This document shows positions 18,433 through 28,364 of a DNA stretch of 50,812 nt, piece by piece. The notes under the pieces were generated by a model that was given only the letters and a program-made list of their open reading frames with translations, was not told the origin of the DNA and did not search any database. The first letter of the stretch is position 1. Every line of letters starts with the position of its first letter. The position numbers and the translations under genes were made by a program. Source of the stretch: JAGTVG01 sp964389805 (lineage in GTDB: Bacteria > Bacteroidota > Bacteroidia > Cytophagales > Cyclobacteriaceae); the NCBI GenBank assembly GCA_964389805.1, contig CAYMFU010000053.1, forward strand, positions 1 through 50,812, read 5' to 3'.

Positions 18433-19587
18433 ATGTTTTTACAAAAAATTACATATAATCTATCCCTTCTACTACTTATAGGCAGTTGCATCTATCCCTT
18501 TGACCCGCCCTCGGAGGATTATGAGAACCTGTTGGTAGTTGAGGCCTTCCTTACTGATTCAGATGATGCTTTTGAGGTAGTGTTATCAAGATCTATTCCG
18601 ATTGACACAGGTTATAACTTACCTGAAGAAAATGCACTAATAAGTATCTCAGATGATCTTGGAGGCATTTATGATTTATATGAAGAAAACCCAGGAAGAT
18701 ATATGTCATTTCCAGATTTTACTGCGCAAACTGGTAGAATATATCGGCTTCACATACAAACAACTGATGGCCAACAATATGAATCGGATTCTGTTTTTCT
18801 CTTGGAAACACCCCCGATCGATAGTGTCTTCTTTAGATATGAGGAAAGGGTGGCTACCGAAGGCGAGAAAAACAATAAAGGTTTACAAATTTATGTAACT
18901 ACACATGATTCGAAAAATAGTACATGGTTTTATCGATGGGACTATAAAGAAACCTGGGAATTCAGATCCAAATATAGGTCATTACATATCTGGGAAGATG
19001 AAATGGTGAAAGACAGGGAGGATCTAATATATCGCTGCTGGAAAAATTATATATCATCTAATGTATTGGTGGCAACCTCAAATACACTTAATGAAGATAT
19101 TATTTCTGAATTCCCTTTAGTCTATGTATCAAATTCTTCAGACAGATTGATGTTAAAATATAGCATTCTGGTGAAACAATATGCCTTGAATGAAGAGTCT
19201 TACAATTACTGGAAGGAACTGGAAAAAATAAATGAAAACTTAGGGACATTTTTTGATCCGCAACCTTCAACTATAAAAGGAAACATATCCAATATTAATG
19301 ATGAAAATGATATTGTTTTAGGCTATTTTGACGGTTCTTCTGTTCAGGAAAAGAGAATATTCATTTCAAAAGGTGAATATCCATCTATTGTAACACCAAA
19401 TTACTACGCGCATTGTACTGATACAATAGTGAGTTATTTTCAGATACGCTCACTCCTTAATGAAGGCTATATGCTGGTTGGTGAAGTCGGGACTAATACG
19501 GGAGGTGTAGCTTATCAGTTATCTTATGAATCATGCATTGATTGCACTTTATTTGGGACTAATATTGAACCTGATTTTTGGGATTAA
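18433..19587 (+). CDS. DUF4249 family surface or periplasmic lipoprotein
   Basis: The protein has 384 residues. The signal ends in a lipobox LIGSC with Cys19 as the lipidated residue. The DUF4249 pattern is clear: an N-terminal beta-sandwich starting LLVVEAFLTD near 31-40 and the phrase RYMSFPDFTAQTGRIYRLHI. A longer domain follows with YNYWKELEKINENLGTFFDPQPS, and the C-terminus has CIDCTLFGTN. DUF4249 lipoproteins follow a TonB receptor in many Bacteroidota, analogous in arrangement to SusD after SusC, but their ligand is undescribed. It starts four bases after the receptor stop and is 21 bases from the next gene. Confidence 0.88.
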   Translation: MFLQKITYNLSLLLLIGSCIYPFDPPSEDYENLLVVEAFLTDSDDAFEVVLSRSIPIDTGYNLPEENALISISDDLGGIYDLYEENPGRYMSFPDFTAQTGRIYRLHIQTTDGQQYESDSVFLLETPPIDSVFFRYEERVATEGEKNNKGLQIYVTTHDSKNSTWFYRWDYKETWEFRSKYRSLHIWEDEMVKDREDLIYRCWKNYISSNVLVATSNTLNEDIISEFPLVYVSNSSDRLMLKYSILVKQYALNEESYNYWKELEKINENLGTFFDPQPSTIKGNISNINDENDIVLGYFDGSSVQEKRIFISKGEYPSIVTPNYYAHCTDTIVSYFQIRSLLNEGYMLVGEVGTNTGGVAYQLSYESCIDCTLFGTNIEPDFWD

Positions 19588-19608
19588 AATATCAATCATA
19601 AACTATCA

Positions 19609-22011
19609 ATGATAAAGAAAATTGTATTAAGTGTTTTTTTAATAATTATTTATACTTTACCGCAAAATATCCATGCTGAGTCAGATACCCTCACCTCGAT
19701 TCTAAGGAAGTTTAACACGCATCAGGAACAAAAATATCAGGAAAAAATATATGTTCGACTTGATAAAAGTTATTATTTATCTGGTGAATTCCTTCGTTTC
19801 AGTGTCTACTGTTATGATGCTAAAACACAATATCCCTCTCACCTCAGCAAAGTTGCCTATATAGAACTACTTGATTCAAATCATATATCCGTTATTCAAG
19901 CAAAGGTTCATCTAGATAAAGGCTATGGTTATGGGGAAGTTTTCATTCCATCAAATTTTAAATCCAGCAATTATTTACTTCGGAGCTATACGAATTGGAT
20001 GAAAAACTACAGAGCTGACTTATATTTTCATTCCATTGTATATATCATTAACCCTTTTGTAAAGCCCGGATTAAAAGCAAAATCTGAAGTAAATGAAGTT
20101 GATATACAATTTTTCCCGGAAGGAAATGCTTTAGTAAATGGGATAAATTCAAAGATTGCATTCAAGGCAACCAATGCTGTTGGTCGAGGAATTGATTTTT
20201 CCGGCAGCCTAATTGATGATCATGGAAATGTAATTCTTGAATTTTCACCAACTAAAAATGGTATTGGATCATTTAACTTAATACCTGACAATTCAATATC
20301 ATATATTGCCAATGTAGTTCTGAAGGATAGCACAGTTATTCATCCTAAGTTCCCGGAAATTAAGTATGAGGGACATGTATTGAAAATTGATAATTTAAAT
20401 CCTGATGTTATAAATGTTGATATTCTTTCAAATCTTTCTTCCCTCAATCGGGAATCAGGGAATATGTATATTATTGGACAAACAGGAGGCAAAATCCAAT
20501 TTGCCAAAACATTAAACGTCGAAAATGGTAGTACCAGGGTGAGCATTAAAAAAGAAAAGATAATTCCTGGCATTATGCAGATCACCCTTTTTAATTCCGT
20601 GGGTAATCCAATTAATGAACGTATGGTATTTATTTATCCAAAGACAACAGCAAGTCTTCAAATTAATACAGAGAAAGAGGTATTCAAAAACAGGGAAAAA
20701 GTAACTGTTGAGATATTTGCTTCAAATGATGAAGGCAAACCAATTAGTTTGGATTTATCGATATCAGTATTAATACATAATAAATACTTTGATAGATATA
20801 AACACAATATGCATGTGTATTTATTGTTACATGGTGATCTAAATAGCATTATTGAAAATCCTGATTATTATTCAGATGGGCAATCATATTTAGTGAGGCA
20901 AGCAATGGATAATTTAATGCTAACTCATAACTATCGTGCGTTTTTGTGGGAAGACCTGAATACAGATAGTAATCAAAAAGTCTTTATTCCTGAATACCGG
21001 TATCATATAATCACCGGGACTCTAACCAATAAAAAATTGCATGTTCCGGAAGATGGTATTGCTACCTATTTATCTGTCCCATCTAAGAATGCCCTGTTTT
21101 ATTCCACGAAATCAGGAAAAGGTGGAAAATTGATTTTTGAAATGCAAGACTTCATAGGAAAAAATGAAATAATTTTTCAAGTAAATAATACCATTGATAC
21201 AATCTACCAGATATCCATTGACAATCCATTCTCTGAAAAGTACGCTGACTTCAATATTCCAGTCTTCGACATTGATGAAAACATGAAACATTTTATAGAA
21301 AAGGCCAGTATAAGTATGCAGATTCAGAATGCATATTTTGAGTTCGGGCCTCCTTCATCAATTATTTCCGAAAGAGATACTTCAACGTTTTATCATCCGA
21401 ATAAACAGTATTACCTGGATGATTATGTGCGTTTTCCGGTAATGGAGGAGGTAATGAGAGAATATGTGGGTAGTGTGATCGTAAGGAAAAACCAGGATGG
21501 ATTTTACTTTAGAATGGGTGATTACGAAAGCAGAGAGATTTTTCAGGAAGATCCTTTGATACTATTGGACGGATTGGCCGTATTTGATGCCGATGAAATT
21601 ATGATATTGGATCCGCTAAAAATAAAGAAAATTGAAACAGTTAGCAGAACATTCCTGAAAGGAGTGATAGATTTTAGTGGGATAGTCAGCTTTTCTACAT
21701 ATAACGGTGATCTGGATGGTTATCAGTTAAATAAAAACGCGTTTGTTTTAGAATACGATGGTGTGCAAGCCCGCAAGAAATATTATTCCCCAGCCTATGA
21801 TAAAATATCCGAGGAAAATACCCGGATACCTGATCACAGAAATGTGTTATACTGGAATCCACAATTTAAAACAGATGAAAATGGAATTGCCAACTTGGAG
21901 TTTTATACCTCGGATGATATCTCAGTATATGAAATCATTGTAGAAGGACTCAGCAATGATGGAATACCTGTATATGGGAACACATTTATACAAGTTACAA
22001 ATGAATATTAG
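19609..22011 (+). CDS. MG2-like (alpha-2-macroglobulin-type) exported protein with plug-like C-terminal region
   Basis: The protein has 800 residues. A signal peptide covers 1-24. Residues about 45-140 form an MG2-like beta-sandwich (IYVRLDKSYYLSGEFLRFSV; GYGYGEVFIPSNFKSSNY), the pattern of macroglobulin-like Bacteroidota proteins. The middle contains further sandwich-like stretches. The region about 615-720 resembles a TonB plug (DPLILLDGLAVFDADEIM; IKKIETVSRTFLKG), but no barrel follows. The end (FKTDENGIANLEFYTSDDIS) resembles the late alpha-2-macroglobulin region. No thioester motif (CGEQ) is visible. It is the last gene of the cluster. Its stop overlaps by four bases the stop of the convergent TonB receptor gene. 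The role is unknown; a receptor accessory is plausible. Confidence 0.78.
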   Translation: MIKKIVLSVFLIIIYTLPQNIHAESDTLTSILRKFNTHQEQKYQEKIYVRLDKSYYLSGEFLRFSVYCYDAKTQYPSHLSKVAYIELLDSNHISVIQAKVHLDKGYGYGEVFIPSNFKSSNYLLRSYTNWMKNYRADLYFHSIVYIINPFVKPGLKAKSEVNEVDIQFFPEGNALVNGINSKIAFKATNAVGRGIDFSGSLIDDHGNVILEFSPTKNGIGSFNLIPDNSISYIANVVLKDSTVIHPKFPEIKYEGHVLKIDNLNPDVINVDILSNLSSLNRESGNMYIIGQTGGKIQFAKTLNVENGSTRVSIKKEKIIPGIMQITLFNSVGNPINERMVFIYPKTTASLQINTEKEVFKNREKVTVEIFASNDEGKPISLDLSISVLIHNKYFDRYKHNMHVYLLLHGDLNSIIENPDYYSDGQSYLVRQAMDNLMLTHNYRAFLWEDLNTDSNQKVFIPEYRYHIITGTLTNKKLHVPEDGIATYLSVPSKNALFYSTKSGKGGKLIFEMQDFIGKNEIIFQVNNTIDTIYQISIDNPFSEKYADFNIPVFDIDENMKHFIEKASISMQIQNAYFEFGPPSSIISERDTSTFYHPNKQYYLDDYVRFPVMEEVMREYVGSVIVRKNQDGFYFRMGDYESREIFQEDPLILLDGLAVFDADEIMILDPLKIKKIETVSRTFLKGVIDFSGIVSFSTYNGDLDGYQLNKNAFVLEYDGVQARKKYYSPAYDKISEENTRIPDHRNVLYWNPQFKTDENGIANLEFYTSDDISVYEIIVEGLSNDGIPVYGNTFIQVTNEY

Positions 22012-23882
22012 TTACGATATCGTAATTCAACACCAGCCAGGACATTGATGCCTGGCATAGGGTAATCCCGGTCAATTTGATATTTGGTATCGAGCAGGTT
22101 ATTGCCTTCAAGAAATACGTTCAACCAACCCGTGGCCTGCCAGCTTACCTTCAGGTTTAGAAGTGTATAATTTATTGTTGTGACCTCATCCTTGCCAATA
22201 TAATTGTTCAAGCCATTCACATACTTCAAATACAACATAAAGGATACAGGCTTCAGATTATAGAAGCCATGAAAGTTGATCTCATTCTTTGGAGCATACT
22301 TAAAAGCCTGTGATGTATTCAAATACGTGTAATTCAGGCTAAAGTTCAGGTTATTCAGAGGATGATAATTGGTGGTGAACTCTATTCCTTTATTCGTAAA
22401 AGCACCTGTATTTTGTTTTACAGGAGGAGGTGTGGCTATCAGAACTTCCTGTATCATGTTTTCCCCATCAATGATATAACCAGTAATTTCGAAATCCACT
22501 TTCCCTTCAAGGAAAGATTGCCCCCAGATTAATTCATAGTTCCATAGTTCTTCTGCTGTTAAAGTATCGGTACTTGTTGGGAACAAAAACAAATCAATAA
22601 TAGCCGGACTTCTGAAACCCTTTGTGGCCGAGGCTTTGATGAATGATCTTGGAGAAAATCTATATGAAATGCCCGCTGCCGGCACATGCTGGTTCCCATA
22701 ATTGCTATTATTTACAAACCTGTAGCCTACATCAAATGAAAACTTCCTAATACTTTGATGAAACAAGGCATAAATATCATTTTCTGTAATCTCATGTTCT
22801 GTATCAAATCCTTTTGGAATAAATTCAGGCGTATAGATGTTGGTTGCCTCTCCTCCGAATTTTTTAAAGTCGTACCCAAGCGTAATTACATTTCCTTTGA
22901 AAAATTTCAGGTTTTGATAAAATGTCAATCCATAATTGTGATCATTTGATCTAAAACCATCCGTAAAGGAATGATCTCCATAATTATAATAGAACATAAA
23001 TGCTCCTTCCACCTTCTCAAACCTGTTTTCCAGGGAAAGGGCAGTTCTACTACGCAGGTAATCCCTCCTAGCTGTATCCTGAGGTATTTCAACAGTTCCA
23101 GGGAAATTATATTGTGCATCTATAATATTTCCATCCAATGAAATATTCAGATTTTTTGAGATCTGGTAATCCAGTTTAAGATAGCCTGTCGTATTCTGAA
23201 ATGCATCATTCGCATCAGATCGACTACCATCAGTTTTTTCATAGTTTACCGAACCAAATACATTAAACTTATCTTTATTAAAACCTACCGAGCCAGTAAA
23301 AAGACTTGTATTATAGGACCCATAGGCAGCTTTTCCATATAACATCAACCCTTCTTCAGGTTGGCGGGTAATCAGGTTTATGGCCCCTCCCAATGCATTA
23401 GAACCATATAAAATGGATCCCGGACCCCGGATAACTTCTACTCTTTCAATATCAGAACCTGTGTATGCGTCAGATATGGGATGGCCAAATATGCCCATAA
23501 ACTGTGGTTGGCCATCAATCAACATTAGAATTCTTGTATTTGGAGTTCCACTTACACCTCGAATGCTTATATTCCCTCCGGAATCCGGGCCAACGCCATA
23601 TCCTACCATGTTCCTTTCATTAACAAACAAACCGGGCACCTTATTAGCGAGAACTGGAAGTATGTTGATCTGTGTATTGTTTTCTATTTCCTTTCTTGAA
23701 ATAACCGATATGCTGGCAGGGATTTCACTCTTCTGACGGGTAATGCGTGTCCCTGTTATAACCACAGGATCCATCTCATAGGTATGGGTTGTATCCTGGG
23801 CTAATACCTCGCTCGTCAAGGTAAAAACTGTAGAAAGGTAGATTATATTAAAATATCCCTTGTTTTTAAAAAATGAGAGCAT
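22008..23882 (-). CDS. TonB-dependent outer-membrane receptor (BtuB/CirA-like)
   Basis: The protein has 624 residues from the ATG at 23880-23882, where a standard signal begins (MLSFFKNKGYF, cleavage near LAQ). A longer frame from 23924 adds 14 unlikely residues. A TonB box-like segment MDPVVITGTR follows the signal. The plug includes ISVISRKEIENN, GGNISIRGVSGTPNTRILML and IERVEVIRGPGSILYGSNAL. The barrel ends in the aromatic pattern VLAGVELRYRN. The length fits siderophore/vitamin-type receptors rather than SusC-type. The substrate is not deducible. It is convergent with and overlaps the MG2-like gene at the stop codons, and is divergent from the subtilase. Confidence 0.9.
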   Translation of the reverse strand: MLSFFKNKGYFNIIYLSTVFTLTSEVLAQDTTHTYEMDPVVITGTRITRQKSEIPASISVISRKEIENNTQINILPVLANKVPGLFVNERNMVGYGVGPDSGGNISIRGVSGTPNTRILMLIDGQPQFMGIFGHPISDAYTGSDIERVEVIRGPGSILYGSNALGGAINLITRQPEEGLMLYGKAAYGSYNTSLFTGSVGFNKDKFNVFGSVNYEKTDGSRSDANDAFQNTTGYLKLDYQISKNLNISLDGNIIDAQYNFPGTVEIPQDTARRDYLRSRTALSLENRFEKVEGAFMFYYNYGDHSFTDGFRSNDHNYGLTFYQNLKFFKGNVITLGYDFKKFGGEATNIYTPEFIPKGFDTEHEITENDIYALFHQSIRKFSFDVGYRFVNNSNYGNQHVPAAGISYRFSPRSFIKASATKGFRSPAIIDLFLFPTSTDTLTAEELWNYELIWGQSFLEGKVDFEITGYIIDGENMIQEVLIATPPPVKQNTGAFTNKGIEFTTNYHPLNNLNFSLNYTYLNTSQAFKYAPKNEINFHGFYNLKPVSFMLYLKYVNGLNNYIGKDEVTTINYTLLNLKVSWQATGWLNVFLEGNNLLDTKYQIDRDYPMPGINVLAGVELRYRN

Positions 23883-24063
23883 TCGAATTTTTTTTATCGA
23901 CTGGCATACCAACGTAAACACCAAACATATACCTTCTGTTTAATTTAACCCAGTAATATTTCATTATTTTCTGGATTAATCTATGTATTTCCCATTTGAT
24001 CGTTCAAAATTCCAATTCAACCTTTATCCTTACCCGTACATTTAATTTTCATCAATTTTATAG

Positions 24064-24071
24064 TATATTTG
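24064..24071 (+). promoter_or_regulatory. candidate -7 element upstream of the subtilase gene
   Basis: TATATTTG matches the Bacteroidota -7 consensus TAnnTTTG exactly and lies 66 bases before the subtilase start. The expected TTG-rich -33 box 19-21 bases upstream is not clear. Chance matches are common in this AT-rich DNA. Confidence 0.3.
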
Positions 24072-24137
24072 ATGATCAGTAAACTAAGATTCAGCCGAGT
24101 TTAGAAAATATTAACTAAATAGATATTTTCAAGTTTT

Positions 24138-27100
24138 ATGATTAACCGGAAGTTTTGTGTTGTTATGGTAAGGCGTTTTATACTGTTATTGCTATCAATT
24201 TTATTCATATTTCCGTTTCCTGCAAACGGACAAGAATCCTTCAAAAAGGAAAAAAGATATTTTAAGCTCCCTGAGAATATTCAAATAACTGATTATCGCC
24301 CAGGCGTGATCAATATTAAAGTCAAGCCGGAATACCGTAACCTGTTTCAAAATTCTAACCAGCTCAAAACAAAAGCCTCAAAAATATTTGAAGATCTGGG
24401 TTTCGAAAGCCTTAAACCTATCGTTTCCGCCAGTAGTCAGCAGAATTTGAATAAGCGATTGAAGAGAAAACCGATATATGATATTGGCCTGTATCAAAAG
24501 TTCAGATATAGTGGTAACATCCCAATTGAGAAAGCAATTAATATGCTTTACAGAGCAGGAATTGTTGATCTTGCTGAACCGGAATATATTGAAAGGATGG
24601 ATCATATCCCCAATGACTCTCTATTAAGCAGGCAATACCATCTTGAACTTATTAAAGCTTACGAGGCCTGGGATGTAAGTCTTGGTGACACAACCGTGGT
24701 GATCGCTATTGTTGATTCCGGAATTGATGTAGACCACTCTGATCTGAATGACAATTTATGGATCAATCCAAACGATCCCATAGATGGTGTGGACAATGAT
24801 GGAAATGGATTTATCGATGATATTCACGGATGGGATTTTGCAGGTGCCCTTGAAGACAATCCCGATGACGGCGACAATGATGTAGACATAATGAAAGGAG
24901 GAGGTCATCAGCACGGACTGAGTGTGGCCAGTGTTGCTGGTGCTGTTCCGAATAATTCAAAGGGCTTTGCAGGGACCGGGTATAATTGCCGCTTAATGAT
25001 AACAAAACATTTCGCGGATGATCAGCCGGAGGATGCTACAGGTTATGCCGAATCACCCTATCTTGGCCTTTTATATGCAGCTGAAAACGGAGCACATATC
25101 ATTAACTGTTCCTGGGGAGGCGGAGGCCGCAGTCAGTTTAACCAGGACCTTATCAATTATGTGGCCCTGGATCTTGGCGCTTTGGTTGTAGCATCTGCAG
25201 GCAATTCAGGGCTTGAAGAAGATCATTATCCTTCCGGTTACGACTATGTCCTATCTGTCTCAGCAGTTGACAGGGCGCTGAAAAAATCAGGTTTTACCAC
25301 GTATGGCAAAACCGTTGATCTCACTGCCCCAGGTAGCGCTATTGCAGTTCTGGAAATAAATGAAGACTATGGGGTTACTCAGGGCACATCGTTCTCATCA
25401 CCCATGGTAGCTGGTGCAGCGGGATTGGTTAAAGCAGCATACCCTGAATTTGATGGTATTCAGGTTGGTGAATTATTACGGGTTACTGCCAATGATACAG
25501 TATACGAAATCAATCCAAGCAGCTCATTCCGTAATAAATTGGGCAAAGGAATACTCGATATGAATAAAGCCCTTACTACGCAACCTCCATCTATCAGGAT
25601 GATGACTTTCAGACTACTCAATGAGGATGGGAAAACTCCCGGACTTGGAGAGGAAGCTTTTTTTATGGCTGATTTCAAAAATTATCTTTGGGCCAGCAGT
25701 AGTGGATTAAAAGTTAGATTAACGAGCAAATCCGCTCTGATGGAGGTACTTGAAGGAGAAAGTAACCTGGGGATTATCGAGATGAATCAAACCACTACTA
25801 ATGTAGCCAATCCATTTAAGGTAAAGATATTTGAAAATACCCCGGCAAATGTAAAAATTGACTTGCTGTTGGAATTTGAAGATGGAGAATATTACGATTA
25901 CCAGTTTGTATCCATTTTATTGAATCCGACGTTTTTAAATATTGAGGAGAATCTCGTTACATCTTCAATTGCCGAAAATGGAAGGATCGGGTATCAGGAT
26001 ATCGAACAATCAGAGGGCCTGGGATTCGTGTTTGACGAGCAAAACCTGTTATATGAAATGGGATTAATGCTTGGTAATTCAGTTGAACAAATATCCAATA
26101 GCGTCCGTGTGTCCGGCGTGAACAATGATGAGGATTTCGTATCAACTGAAAGAATACGAAGCGAATCTCCCGGGGATTATTCTGCTGCAGAAATACAGGG
26201 TGAGTTTGATGATTCGGATGCTGCAGAAAGTACTTCGAATGTTCGAGTCAATTATAGAACTATGGCATGGAAAGAAGATCCCAATGATCAGTTTTTCATT
26301 GTTGAATACAGTATTAAAAATGAAGGGGATTCTACCCTGAATTCATTTTATACCGGACTATATGCCGATTGGGATATCAGCCAGGATGGTACAGATATAG
26401 GACGGGAAGACCGGGCTGATTGGGATGCGAATACCTCGATGGGTTATGTATACAATACCGATTCTACTGACCTGGCTTTTGCAGGCATTCAGGTACTGAC
26501 CGGATCTGCAAACTACTGGGCTATCGATAATGACAACACAGTTACTGATAATCCCTGGGGTGTATACGACGGATTTAAGGACGAAGAAAAATATGAATCC
26601 ATGTCCAGCGGTATTGGCAGGCAGCAGGCAGGGTTTAGTGAGCCAGGCGGTAAAGATGTAAGTCATTCCGTGTCAGCAGGTCCTTTTGTTTTCGATCCGA
26701 ATGATTCTATCGTTGTGGCCTTTGCTGTACATGGCGCATCTACTCTGGATGATCTTCTGGAATCGGCTAAAGCAGCTGATACCATGTATAACTATACATT
26801 GAAAGAAGCCATGCCTGTTGTGCCGGATCAGGATATATGCTATGAAGATTCTGCTGTTTTAACCGCTACTGGTGCAACATCCTATAAATGGTATAAAACT
26901 AAAACAGGAGGAACATCATTCTTTGACGGAGATGTATATACAACGGATAATCTGTTTAATGATACAGTCTTTTATGTTTCAAATGCTGAAAATTCCTGGG
27001 AAAGTGTAAGAACTCCAGTATCCGTTTCAGTTAAAGCTAACCCAAAAATTATCCTATCCGGATCACAATTTATTTGTGAAGGTGATACCACTACCTTATT

Positions 27101-27779
27101 GGTAGCAGAGGCAGACTCTTATTTATGGAATCCTGGTGGTGAGATAACCCAAAGTATCGAGGTCAGTGAATCCGGTATGTTCAATGTAACAGTTACGTAT
27201 GACGCGCTAGGTTGTATATCTACCTCCCAGAATATTGAAATTGTCAAAAATGAATCCCCTTCTGCTTCATTCGAGACCGACAAGTACGAAATAGATAAAA
27301 ATGAGGATGTTGAGATAAATTTGACCGACCAGTCGGTACAAGCAGCTGACTGGTTCTGGAAACTCAGTGATGGCCAGACAAGCACGGAACAGAATCCAGT
27401 ATTCACTGTCAATACAATTGAACCCATTGAAGTTATCCTTACAGCTACCGCAAATAATGGCTGCCAGGACCAGGATATTCAAACCATCGATGTAATTACA
27501 AGTCTGGATGATGAAAATGAACTTTCAGAATCCCTGAAATTCTATCCGAATCCCACTACGGGCCAGATAAAAGTAGAACTTGTCAATGAATATACCGGGA
27601 TATATGAGATTATGATATTCAATACTATGGGAAAATTGGTAAAACACTACAGTTTCTCCAAGGATGGCGAATTCGCTCAGAGGACCATAGACCTGAATGG
27701 CCTAGCAAAAGGGATGTACTTGCTACAGATCGATCAGAATCCAATCGGCAAAACGATCTCAAAAATAATATTAAAATAA
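24138..27779 (+). CDS. secreted S8 (subtilisin-family) peptidase with type IX secretion C-terminal domain
   Basis: The protein has 1213 residues. A signal peptide is at 1-31, then a propeptide-like segment to about 165. The S8 catalytic domain about 175-475 contains Asp193 (IVDSG), His259 (HQHG), Asn356 (AGNSG) and Ser418 (GTSFSSP). An Asp/Asn-rich insertion at 216-233 (DGVDNDGNGFIDD) looks like a calcium-binding loop. Residues 480-890 form beta-sandwich regions, followed by Ig-like and PKD-type modules (about 900-1130). The last 80 residues are a Por secretion-system tail with the motif YPNPTTG and the terminal KIILK. It is exported to the Sec system and then to the cell surface or medium by type IX secretion, probably for protein degradation. 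Confidence 0.92.
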   Translation: MINRKFCVVMVRRFILLLLSILFIFPFPANGQESFKKEKRYFKLPENIQITDYRPGVINIKVKPEYRNLFQNSNQLKTKASKIFEDLGFESLKPIVSASSQQNLNKRLKRKPIYDIGLYQKFRYSGNIPIEKAINMLYRAGIVDLAEPEYIERMDHIPNDSLLSRQYHLELIKAYEAWDVSLGDTTVVIAIVDSGIDVDHSDLNDNLWINPNDPIDGVDNDGNGFIDDIHGWDFAGALEDNPDDGDNDVDIMKGGGHQHGLSVASVAGAVPNNSKGFAGTGYNCRLMITKHFADDQPEDATGYAESPYLGLLYAAENGAHIINCSWGGGGRSQFNQDLINYVALDLGALVVASAGNSGLEEDHYPSGYDYVLSVSAVDRALKKSGFTTYGKTVDLTAPGSAIAVLEINEDYGVTQGTSFSSPMVAGAAGLVKAAYPEFDGIQVGELLRVTANDTVYEINPSSSFRNKLGKGILDMNKALTTQPPSIRMMTFRLLNEDGKTPGLGEEAFFMADFKNYLWASSSGLKVRLTSKSALMEVLEGESNLGIIEMNQTTTNVANPFKVKIFENTPANVKIDLLLEFEDGEYYDYQFVSILLNPTFLNIEENLVTSSIAENGRIGYQDIEQSEGLGFVFDEQNLLYEMGLMLGNSVEQISNSVRVSGVNNDEDFVSTERIRSESPGDYSAAEIQGEFDDSDAAESTSNVRVNYRTMAWKEDPNDQFFIVEYSIKNEGDSTLNSFYTGLYADWDISQDGTDIGREDRADWDANTSMGYVYNTDSTDLAFAGIQVLTGSANYWAIDNDNTVTDNPWGVYDGFKDEEKYESMSSGIGRQQAGFSEPGGKDVSHSVSAGPFVFDPNDSIVVAFAVHGASTLDDLLESAKAADTMYNYTLKEAMPVVPDQDICYEDSAVLTATGATSYKWYKTKTGGTSFFDGDVYTTDNLFNDTVFYVSNAENSWESVRTPVSVSVKANPKIILSGSQFICEGDTTTLLVAEADSYLWNPGGEITQSIEVSESGMFNVTVTYDALGCISTSQNIEIVKNESPSASFETDKYEIDKNEDVEINLTDQSVQAADWFWKLSDGQTSTEQNPVFTVNTIEPIEVILTATANNGCQDQDIQTIDVITSLDDENELSESLKFYPNPTTGQIKVELVNEYTGIYEIMIFNTMGKLVKHYSFSKDGEFAQRTIDLNGLAKGMYLLQIDQNPIGKTISKIILK

Positions 27780-27814
27780 AAAAAGAGAAGTTTACCGGGC
27801 TAAAATTAGCTTTT

Positions 27815-28291
27815 ATGGATGATTCTAAAATTGATTTAAGAAGTGGCACATTATTCCCGTATCAATTTCAATACTTTGCTATATTATTATCTATTTTTAG
27901 CCTGCTACTGATAATTTATAATCCCATTTTTATCCCTTTACCTTTAATTCCAGCTTTGCTGATATTTACCGGGTTTTACGGATTAGAAATTATTCCGAGT
28001 AAAAAGGAATACCGGATTTTTAATTCATTTTTGTTTATAAAGAAAGGGCAATGGAAGAAATACACATCCATTGAAAAGATATATATCACCACAAGCTTTG
28101 AAAGCCAAAAAATTTATACCAGGGTTACTGAAGGACCTACAATAAGAAAGAAATATTATAATGCATACATGAAATTTGAAGATGGAAATAAAATCTTTCT
28201 CCGATCAAATAAAAGTAATAAAGCATTAATCAAAAGGCTACAAAAATTCAGCGAAAGGCTTGGAATAGAAATAACCGATTATAATGAATAA
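27815..28291 (+). CDS. small membrane-anchored protein of unknown function
   Basis: The protein has 158 residues. Two hydrophobic helices about 21-38 and 42-59 are separated by a short turn. A basic, beta-rich cytoplasmic-looking domain follows (KEYRIFNSFLFIKKGQWKKY; AYMKFEDGNKIFLRSNKSNK). This layout resembles bacterial PH-like (bPH) membrane proteins, but the similarity is weak. The start is 35 bases after the subtilase stop, so it may be cotranscribed. I do not recognise the family. Confidence 0.65.
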   Translation: MDDSKIDLRSGTLFPYQFQYFAILLSIFSLLLIIYNPIFIPLPLIPALLIFTGFYGLEIIPSKKEYRIFNSFLFIKKGQWKKYTSIEKIYITTSFESQKIYTRVTEGPTIRKKYYNAYMKFEDGNKIFLRSNKSNKALIKRLQKFSERLGIEITDYNE

Positions 28292-28364
28292 ATTGGCTTA
28301 AAAAATTTCGTCAATTCATCTCTTTTTGCTTAATTTTATTCTCCATCATTTTTTATAATTCTAT

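Noticed and set aside
22008..23882. Considered as a SusC-type polysaccharide receptor
   Set aside because: The length (about 624 residues) and absence of a carboxypeptidase-regulatory domain or SusD neighbour fit a vitamin/siderophore-type receptor better.
27799..27810. GCTAAAATTAGC palindrome after the subtilase gene, considered as a terminator
   Set aside because: Five-base arms with a two-base loop are too tight and too AT-rich for a stable hairpin, and a gene begins 25 bases later.
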